From positions 1-8,327 of the forward strand of contig CAISKG010000210.1 in NCBI GenBank assembly GCA_903885855.1: a stretch of 8,327 bases of DNA, read 5' to 3'. Positions 1 through 5,119 of the stretch are shown piece after piece (position 1 is the stretch's first letter; every line of letters starts with the position of its first letter). The translations under genes and the position numbers were made by a program. The notes beneath the pieces were generated by a model. The model saw only the letters and a list, made by a program, of their open reading frames with translations. It did not search any database and was not told the DNA's origin. The stretch is from an uncultured Planctomycetaceae bacterium. GTDB taxonomy: Bacteria > Planctomycetota > Planctomycetia > Pirellulales > UBA1268.

Positions 1-167
1 ACGCCGCGGGGCACGAGGCGGCGGTGAAACGGCTCTCGGCCGAGGGGTTCGCCACCCTCTCCACCACGTCGCTCCGCGGCCGCAGCGTCCTGCGGCTGTG
101 CACGCTCAATCCGCTCACCACCCCCGACGATCTCCGCGGCACCCTCGAGCGGATCGCGGCGGGCTGA
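1..167 (+). CDS. PLP-dependent group II decarboxylase, C-terminal fragment
   Basis: Only the last 54 codons plus stop are present, read from base 3; the gene starts before the window. The visible end contains LSTTSLRGRSVLRLCTLNP followed by TTPDDLRGTLERI. This matches the C-terminal small domain of pyridoxal-phosphate group II decarboxylases (aromatic-L-amino-acid, glutamate and diaminobutyrate decarboxylase-like enzymes), where a strand pair of the form 'LRGR..LRLC..N..TT..D' precedes the last helix. Such enzymes are cytoplasmic and remove the alpha-carboxylate of an amino acid. The catalytic lysine and the substrate-determining residues lie outside the window, so the substrate cannot be named. 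It is followed by a 94-bp gap with its own promoter-like signal, so it is probably not in one transcription unit with the transporter. The family call rests on a short segment from memory of the family pattern, without an alignment. Confidence 0.72.
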   Translation, partial: AAGHEAAVKRLSAEGFATLSTTSLRGRSVLRLCTLNPLTTPDDLRGTLERIAAG

Positions 168-192
168 GGCGACTTCCGCCGCGGGACGGGTG

Positions 193-201
193 TGGCATAC
201 T
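193..201 (+). promoter_or_regulatory. Candidate extended -10 promoter for the MFS gene
   Basis: The bases TGGCATACT read as an extended -10 element (TG-N followed by CATACT, four of six matches to TATAAT). They sit about 60 bp before the chosen ATG and in one of the few less GC-rich spots of the 168-261 gap. No convincing -35 box is seen, which is acceptable for an extended -10 promoter. If used, transcription would begin near 208. The possible in-frame GTG at 190 would then lie upstream of the transcript, which supports the ATG at 262. Confidence 0.35.
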
Positions 202-249
202 CCCCGCTCCACGAGCGCGACCGGCCATGGCACCGGTCCGCCGCGGGGG

Positions 250-254
250 GGAGG
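250..254 (+). promoter_or_regulatory. Shine-Dalgarno site deciding the MFS start
   Basis: GGAGG lies seven bases before the ATG at 262, an ideal spacing. The longer in-frame reading from GTG at 190 has no comparable site and would add a proline- and glycine-rich stretch with no transporter similarity. Confidence 0.7.
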
Positions 255-261
255 CGGAAGC

Positions 262-1647
262 ATGCCATCGACACCATCGGCGCGGGCCCCGTCGCAGCGC
301 TACCGCTGGCAGGTGGTGGCGATGCTGTGGCTGGTGTGCTTCTTCAACTACGCCGACCGGCAGGCGATCTCGGCGGTCTTTCCGCTGCTCAAGTCGGAGT
401 TCGCCTTCGACGAGTTCCAGCTCGGGCTCATCGGCTCGGCCTTCATGTGGGTCTACGCCGCGGGCGCCCCCTTCGCCGGGTTCATCGCCGACCGCGTGAA
501 GCGCGTCCACCTGATCCTCGGCGGCTGCATCTTCTGGAGCTTCGTCACGCTGGCCACCGCCTGGTGCTCGAAGCTGTGGCATTTCGTCACGGTGCGGGCG
601 CTCGAGGGCTTCGGCGAGACCTTCTACTTCCCCGCCTCGATGTCGCTGACGGCCGACTACCACGGCCCGGCGACGCGTGGTCGGGCCTTCGCGCTCCACC
701 AGTCGAGCGTCTACGCCGGCACGATCCTGGGGAGCTGGCTCGGCGCCGTCCTGGGCGAGCGGTACGGCTGGCGCGTCGGGTTCTTCGCCTTCGGACTGGC
801 GGGCATGGCCGTCGGGGCGATCCTCTACCTCTTCCTCCGCGAACCCGAGCGCGGGGCGGCCGAACGGGCCGCGGCCGACGGCGGCGCCACGCGCGCCGGC
901 GACCATGGCCCCCCTCCCCCCGCCGACGCGGCGCTGGGCATCGCCGACACCGCCGCCATCCTCTGGCGCCGGCCGGCCGTGATCCTCCTCATGCTCGCCT
1001 TCCTCGGCGCCAACTTCGTGGCCACGATCTTCCTCGCCTGGGCGCCGACGTTCCTCCACGACAAGTTCGGCTACAAGCTCGGCGCGGCCGGCCTCAACGG
1101 CACGCTCTTCATCCATCTCGCCAGCGCCCTGGCGGTGCCGGTGGCCGGCATGGTCGCCGACCGGCTCGCCGGGCGATTCCCCGCCGGCCGCGTCCTCGTC
1201 CAGGCCGCCGGCCTGCTCGTGGGGAGCGTGTTCGTGGCGTTGGTGGGGCTCTGCTCCACCACCGGCGTGCTGATCGCGGCCATGACGGCCTTCGGGGCCT
1301 GCAAGGGCTGCTACGACTCCGGGATCTTCGCGTCGCTGTTCGATCAGGTCGAGCCGCGGGCGCGGGCGAGCGCCGCGGGCCTCATGAACACGATCGGCTG
1401 GGGCGGGGGCGCGCTCGGGCCGGTGTTCGTCGGCTGGGCCACGAGCGCCGCGGCGCGGGAGGCGACGCTCGCCGCCGACGCGGCGGGCGCGACCGCCGCG
1501 GTGGCGGACGCCGCGATCAAGGCCGCGAAAGTGGAGGCGATGAGCCGGGCGATCGCGGCCGGCGGACTCGTGTACCTGGCCTGTGCCGCGCTGCTCGTCG
1601 TGGTCCTCCTCCTGTCCCGTCGGTCGGCCGCCGGGGACGCGGCCTGA
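262..1647 (+). CDS. MFS transporter, probably organic anion/sugar acid type
   Basis: A 461-residue inner-membrane major facilitator superfamily permease, normal length for a 12-helix member. The first helix (about residues 16-38) carries the NYADR sequence common near its end in the anion:cation symporter-like branch. Motif A is clear between helices 2 and 3 as GFIADRVKR (73-81), and its second-half counterpart GMVADRLAGR begins near 297. The central cytoplasmic loop starts at LREPERG (about 192) and is hydrophilic and proline-rich to about 232, as expected between the two six-helix halves. The loop before the last helix (about 394-430) is unusually rich in alanine. The ATG is chosen because of the Shine-Dalgarno at 250-254. 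The DHDPS-family gene begins 46 bp downstream on the same strand, so the two are probably co-transcribed. Transporters of this branch next to DHDPS/NAL-fold enzymes often import sugar acids or related carboxylates; that substrate class is an inference. The MFS call itself is firm. Confidence 0.9.
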   Translation: MPSTPSARAPSQRYRWQVVAMLWLVCFFNYADRQAISAVFPLLKSEFAFDEFQLGLIGSAFMWVYAAGAPFAGFIADRVKRVHLILGGCIFWSFVTLATAWCSKLWHFVTVRALEGFGETFYFPASMSLTADYHGPATRGRAFALHQSSVYAGTILGSWLGAVLGERYGWRVGFFAFGLAGMAVGAILYLFLREPERGAAERAAADGGATRAGDHGPPPPADAALGIADTAAILWRRPAVILLMLAFLGANFVATIFLAWAPTFLHDKFGYKLGAAGLNGTLFIHLASALAVPVAGMVADRLAGRFPAGRVLVQAAGLLVGSVFVALVGLCSTTGVLIAAMTAFGACKGCYDSGIFASLFDQVEPRARASAAGLMNTIGWGGGALGPVFVGWATSAAAREATLAADAAGATAAVADAAIKAAKVEAMSRAIAAGGLVYLACAALLVVVLLLSRRSAAGDAA

Positions 1648-1693
1648 TCCCGCGTCCCGCCGTCCCGCCGTCACCGCCGCCCCGGAGCCTTCC

Positions 1694-2621
1694 ATGGCCG
1701 TGCCCGCCCCCCGCTTCCGCGGCATCGTGCCGCCGCTGGCGACGCCGCTGCTCGACCGCGACACGCTCGACGAAGCGGGCCTGGAGCGGCTCGTCGAGCA
1801 CGTCCTCGCGGGGCGCGTCCATGGGCTCTTCGTCCTCGGCACCACCGGCGAGGGGCCGGCGCTGCCGATGCAGGTCCGCCGGGCGGTGGTCGCCGCGGTG
1901 CTCAGGCAGGTCGGGTCGCGCGTGCCGGTGCTCGTGGGGATCAGCGACACCGTCCTCGCCGACAGCCTGGCGCTGGCGCGCTGCGCCGCCGACGCCGGCG
2001 CCGCCGCGGTCGTCGCCGCCCCCCCCCTACTACTTCCCCACCGGGCAGGAACCGCTCGAGCGCTGGTGCCGCACGCTCGTCGCCGGCCTGCCGCTGCCGC
2101 TGCTCCTCTACAACATGCCGGAGATGGTGAAGACGATCCTCGAGGCCGACACCGTGCGGCGCCTCGCCGATCTCGGGGGCATCGTCGGCATCAAGGACTC
2201 CGGCGGCGATCTCGGCACCTTCGCCGCCTACGCGGACATCGTCCGCGACGCCCGCCCCGACTGGTCGCTGCTCATCGGGCCGGAGCAGATGCTCCCGCAG
2301 GCCCACGCCCGCGGCGGCCACGGCGGCGTCTGCGGCGGGGCCAACGTCGCGCCGCGGCTGTTCGTCGATCTCCAGGCGGCGCTCGAGCGCGGCGACGAGG
2401 CCGCGGCGGCGGGCTTCCAGCGGCAGGTCCTCGCCCTCGGCCGGCTCTACGACGTCGGCACCGAGCCGGGCCGGGTGATCGTCGGCGTGAAGGGGGCGCT
2501 CGAGGCGCTGGGCATCTGCGGCGACACGACCGCCGGCTGGTTCGAGACCCTCGACGGGGCCCGCAGGGACCGCATCGCGTCGATCCTCGCTGGCCTCGGC
2601 CTCGGGGCCGCGCGGGGCTGA
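1694..2621 (+). pseudogene. DHDPS/NAL-family lyase gene with a one-base frameshift
   Basis: Read through a single-base correction, this is a 308-residue class I aldolase-fold protein of the dihydrodipicolinate synthase/N-acetylneuraminate lyase family, the usual family length. Frame 2 encodes the N-terminal 111 residues, with the 2-oxo acid carboxylate-binding GTTGEG motif at 49-54, and ends in VVAAPP. The rest, starting YYFPTGQEP, continues in frame 3. The Schiff-base lysine is in GIKDSGGD (K167) and the catalytic tyrosine in LLYNMP (Y139). Their spacing of 28 equals Tyr133 to Lys161 of E. coli DapA. The switch falls exactly at nine C (2019-2027), where eight would keep one frame. Uncorrected, translation leaves the frame at residue 111 and stops at 2662. 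All key residues are intact, so a sequencing or assembly error is more likely than decay. GGAG six bases before the ATG supports the start. The neighbouring transporter suggests catabolism of a sugar acid or similar compound rather than lysine synthesis, so I give no gene symbol. Confidence 0.88.
2019..2027 (+). other. Nine-C homopolymer at the frame switch
   Basis: A run of nine C, directly before the TACTAC that encodes the conserved YY of the DHDPS family. Removing one C joins the two reading frames into one normal protein. The run could be a base-calling or assembly error, a true one-base insertion, or a slippage site for RNA polymerase or the ribosome. Confidence 0.9.
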
Positions 2622-2628
2622 CCGACCC

Positions 2629-4002
2629 TCACACCCAGGCGGGCATCCAGCCGCCGCGGTAGGCCTTGGTGAGCAGTTCGGCGGCGTGCGGCACGCCCGT
2701 GAGCTCGAAGGCCGGCGCGTTCCAGGTGAGGAGCCGGCCCGGATGCCGCACGGCGATCGTGCCCAGGAGCACGGTCTCCGTCAGCGGCCCCGAGTAGCCG
2801 AAGTGGGAGGTCGTCTGGTCGGTGCCGCGGATCGCGTCGACCCACGACGTGTAGTGGTTGCGCGCCTCCTGCACCGGGATCTCGAAGCGGGCGAACTTCG
2901 CGGTCGGCGCGAGGTAGGGCATGGCGACGTGGGGCACGAGCAGCGTCCCCTCGGTGCCGATGATCGCCGATCCCGATCCGGGGAGGGGCACGTCGGCGGC
3001 GAGCCCGAGGCGCTCGTGCGTGGGCATGTGCCCCTGGCCGTCGTACCAGGTGACGGTCACGGTCGGGCCGGCCGTGCGCGGCGTGCCGGGAAACTCCCAC
3101 ACCACCCGCGACTTCATCGCCCACAGTTCGGGCGTGATCCCCTCCGCCTCCGCCCGAACCGTCCTGGGCGCCGAGATTTCCAGTGCCATGAACACCGGGT
3201 CGAGGATGTGGCAGCCGAAATCGCCGAGCTGGCCGTTGGAGAAGTCGCGCCACGCCCGCCAGTTGAAGGGATGGTAGATCTCCGGCTGGAACGGCCTGGC
3301 CGGCGCGACACCGAGCCACTGGTCCCAGTGGACCGTCGGCGGCACGTCGGCCGCGCCCGGCGGACGGTCGTCGACCTTCCGCCAGCCCATCCCCCCCGGC
3401 TGCCAGGAGTGGACCTCGCGGACCTTGCCGATCGTGCCGTCGTGGACGAGCTTCACCGCGGTGCGGTAGGCCTGATGCGACTGGATCTGGTTGCCCATCT
3501 GCGTGACGACGCCGAAGCGCTCCGCCGCCTGCCGCATCTGACGGGCCTCGAAGACGGTGTGCGTGAGGGGCTTCTGGCACTGCACGTGCTTGCCGAGGTG
3601 CATCGCTGCGAGCGACGGCGAGGCGTGCATGTGGTCGGGCGTGGAGACGATGCACGCGTCGAAGAGCTGCGGCTTGTCGAGGAGCCGCCGCCAATCGGTG
3701 AAGCGCTCGGCGGCCGGGAACTTCTCCGCCGCCTGCCCGAGGTGGCCGGCGGTCTCGTCGATGTCGACCAGCGCCGCCACCTCGGCGTGCTCCGAGGCCG
3801 CGGTGTCGAGCAGATCGCTCCAGCCCTTGCCGCCGCAGCCGATCGACGCCAGCCGCACGCGCTCGTTGGCGCCGGCGGCGCGGGCCCACCCGGCGGCCGA
3901 GAGCCCCACCGCGATCCCCCCCGCGATCCCGCCACGGAGGAGCGCTCGGCGCGGGAGGCCGGCGGAGCGGCGGAGCGAGCGAGGACGACGGGTGTGTGCC
4001 AT
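2629..4002 (-). CDS. Tat-exported Gfo/Idh/MocA family oxidoreductase
   Basis: A 457-residue NAD(P)-dependent oxidoreductase, likely acting on a sugar or cyclitol outside the cytoplasm. The N-terminus has a twin-arginine signal: PRRALLRGG with R18-R19, then a small-residue hydrophobic stretch and a probable cleavage near residues 42-45. The Rossmann fold starts with RLASIGCGGKG (glycines 55-60) and has an acidic residue at the second strand's end (LVDID, D80). The sequence STPDHMHA (120-127) and the CQKPL motif with K144, a planctomycete-type variant of the usual EKP motif, follow. The C-terminal domain carries GDFGCHILDP (260-269), where H265 occupies the usual catalytic histidine place. The ATG at 4002 gives a complete Tat signal; no strong Shine-Dalgarno is seen. 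It is divergent from the isomerase gene and converges on the DHDPS-family gene with 7 bp between stops. Exported Gfo/Idh proteins carrying Tat signals are typical of Planctomycetes. The exact substrate is unknown. Confidence 0.93.
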   Translation of the reverse strand: MAHTRRPRSLRRSAGLPRRALLRGGIAGGIAVGLSAAGWARAAGANERVRLASIGCGGKGWSDLLDTAASEHAEVAALVDIDETAGHLGQAAEKFPAAERFTDWRRLLDKPQLFDACIVSTPDHMHASPSLAAMHLGKHVQCQKPLTHTVFEARQMRQAAERFGVVTQMGNQIQSHQAYRTAVKLVHDGTIGKVREVHSWQPGGMGWRKVDDRPPGAADVPPTVHWDQWLGVAPARPFQPEIYHPFNWRAWRDFSNGQLGDFGCHILDPVFMALEISAPRTVRAEAEGITPELWAMKSRVVWEFPGTPRTAGPTVTVTWYDGQGHMPTHERLGLAADVPLPGSGSAIIGTEGTLLVPHVAMPYLAPTAKFARFEIPVQEARNHYTSWVDAIRGTDQTTSHFGYSGPLTETVLLGTIAVRHPGRLLTWNAPAFELTGVPHAAELLTKAYRGGWMPAWV

Positions 4003-4080
4003 GGGCCTGGGCCCCCGGGGTTCGAGGCACCGGAGGGGGGGGCCGCGCCGCGCGCGTCCTCCCGATCCCCCCCGGCACCG

Positions 4081-4094
4081 TGCTACCTTATATC
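4081..4094. promoter_or_regulatory. AT-rich promoter-like island between divergent genes
   Basis: The bases TGCTACCTTATATC form the only AT-rich patch in the 201-bp divergent intergenic region. On the minus strand 4087-4092 reads TATAAG, five of six matches to a -10 box, about 85 bp before the oxidoreductase start. On the plus strand TGC-TACCTT (4081-4089) resembles a weak extended -10, about 115 bp before the isomerase start. No good -35 box is found for either direction. One or both divergent genes probably start transcription here. Confidence 0.35.
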
Positions 4095-4099
4095 GGCGG

Positions 4100-4136
4100 C
4101 GGGACGGGACCGCCACGCGGTCGCCGCCCCGTCCCG
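4100..4136. repeat. Strong inverted repeat in divergent intergenic region
   Basis: CGGGACGGG at 4100-4108 is a perfect inverted repeat of CCCGTCCCG at 4128-4136. Directly inside, ACCGC at 4109-4113 pairs with GCGGT at 4117-4121 around a three-base loop. Together they give a 14-bp stem with one six-base bulge (4122-4127). A competing fold exists: GGCGGC (4095-4100) can pair with GCCGCC (4123-4128) beneath GACCGC/GCGGTC. It lies just right of the promoter-like island, so it could be an operator or a structured leader of the isomerase transcript. High GC raises the chance of random stems, and there is no U-run to make it a terminator. Confidence 0.5.
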
Positions 4137-4189
4137 GGCCGTAGGCGGGCCGCGACACGGCGGGCGACGGCGGGCCGAGGGGCGTGTGT

Positions 4190-4195
4190 GGGGGA
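4190..4195 (+). promoter_or_regulatory. Shine-Dalgarno site for the isomerase gene
   Basis: GGGGGA lies eight bases before the GTG at 4204, from which the protein begins VRLGLINSAF, a natural first strand of the TIM barrel. An alternative in-frame GTG at 4186 adds only six residues and has a GAGGGG just three bases upstream, which is too close. Confidence 0.5.
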
Positions 4196-4203
4196 AATCC
4201 GGC

Positions 4204-5052
4204 GTGAGACTGGGCCTCATCAACTCGGCGTTCGCCCAAGCGGGCAAGGGGACGCGCTTCGGCCTCGAGCAAACGAAGCGCCTCGGCTTCGACTCGGTCG
4301 ACCTCCTCGCCGATCCGCTCGACATGAGCCCCGACGAGGTGCGGCTGATCGCCGATTCCTGCCAGGAACTCGAGCTCCCCATCGTGAGCCTGTGCTGTGT
4401 GGCACTGGGGCTGGTCGACTTCAGTCCGGCGGTCCGCCGCTTCCACATCGACCGCTGCCGGGCCCACCTCGATCTGGCCGCCGGCTACGGCTGCCGCAAC
4501 CTGCTCTTGGTGCTCGGCGAATACGTCTGGCAGCGGGAGGTGATCCCGCCCGAGGAGCAGTGGCGCCTGGGGGTGGAGGCGGTGCGCGAGCTGGCCGACC
4601 ATGCCGCCGCCCGGGGGGTGAGGATCGCGATCGAACTGGAGCCCTTCCGGCTCTCGCTCGTCAATTCGATCGACACCATGCTCGCCTTCCTCGACGACGT
4701 CGGCCGCCCCGCGACGGTGCTGGCCAACTGCGACATCTCCCACCTCCACCTCGTGGGCACGCCCCCGGACGACGTGGCCCGCCTCGCCGGCCGCATCGAG
4801 CACGTCCACCTCTCCGACTGCGACGGGAAGGTCCATGGCGATCTCCCCCCGGGGCGCGGCGTGACGCCGATCGCCGACTACATGGCGGCGATCCGCGACA
4901 CCGGCTACGACGGCACGGTGAGCGTGGAACTCGAGTTCTCCCCTGAGCCGGAGCGGATCGTGGAGTGGGTCGCCGAGGCGCACGACGCCACGGCGGCGAT
5001 CCTCGATCGGCTCGGCTGCCGTCCGCGGCGCGGCGCCGCGGGGAGCCGCTAG
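4204..5052 (+). CDS. Sugar phosphate isomerase/epimerase-like TIM-barrel protein
   Basis: A 282-residue cytoplasmic protein of the xylose-isomerase-like TIM-barrel superfamily (AP endonuclease 2 fold), the usual length for sugar isomerases and epimerases of this group. No signal peptide is seen. The expected metal ligands appear in order at strand ends: Glu in IAIELEPF (E144 or E146), Asp in NCDISHLHL (D177), His in HVHLSDCDG (H200 or H202) and Glu in SVELEF (E242 or E244). This corresponds to the Glu-Asp-His-Glu set of D-tagatose 3-epimerase-type enzymes, which hold a divalent cation and move protons at adjacent sugar carbons. The late GRGVTPIADYMAAIRDTGYDG segment is also typical. The gene is divergent from the Gfo/Idh oxidoreductase, a frequent partnership in sugar catabolism in this phylum. 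The downstream gene starts 67 bp later on the same strand with no clear terminator, so read-through is possible. Substrate and exact reaction are not readable; an inosose or keto-sugar enzyme is equally possible. Confidence 0.88.
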   Translation: MRLGLINSAFAQAGKGTRFGLEQTKRLGFDSVDLLADPLDMSPDEVRLIADSCQELELPIVSLCCVALGLVDFSPAVRRFHIDRCRAHLDLAAGYGCRNLLLVLGEYVWQREVIPPEEQWRLGVEAVRELADHAAARGVRIAIELEPFRLSLVNSIDTMLAFLDDVGRPATVLANCDISHLHLVGTPPDDVARLAGRIEHVHLSDCDGKVHGDLPPGRGVTPIADYMAAIRDTGYDGTVSVELEFSPEPERIVEWVAEAHDATAAILDRLGCRPRRGAAGSR

Positions 5053-5119
5053 CCCGTCCTTCGCCCCCCGGTCCGCCGCCTGCGACGGCCGGCCCCCGGC
5101 ACCGAGGATCCCCGCCACG

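Noticed and set aside
220..237. ACCGG/CCGGT inverted repeat around an 8-bp palindrome before the MFS gene
   Set aside because: Short arms with an eight-base loop and no symmetry extension; not distinguishable from chance, and there is no regulator gene beside it.
190..261. Longer MFS N-terminus from GTG at 190
   Set aside because: Lacks a Shine-Dalgarno, overlaps the promoter-like element and adds residues unlike any MFS N-terminus; the ATG at 262 has an ideal GGAGG.
115..1950. A 611-codon minus-strand open frame opposite the transporter
   Set aside because: Low-complexity shadow composition and no family pattern; the plus strand carries well-conserved MFS motifs.
192..2621. An 809-codon open frame on the plus strand covering the transporter and the lyase end
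   Set aside because: Its first two thirds are an arginine-, glycine- and proline-rich shadow of the MFS gene. Only the part after about 2028 is real protein, and that belongs to the frameshifted DHDPS-family gene.
5088..5100. GCCGG-CCC-CCGGC small stem after the isomerase gene as a terminator
   Set aside because: Only five base pairs, no U-run, and such stems are frequent by chance in this composition.
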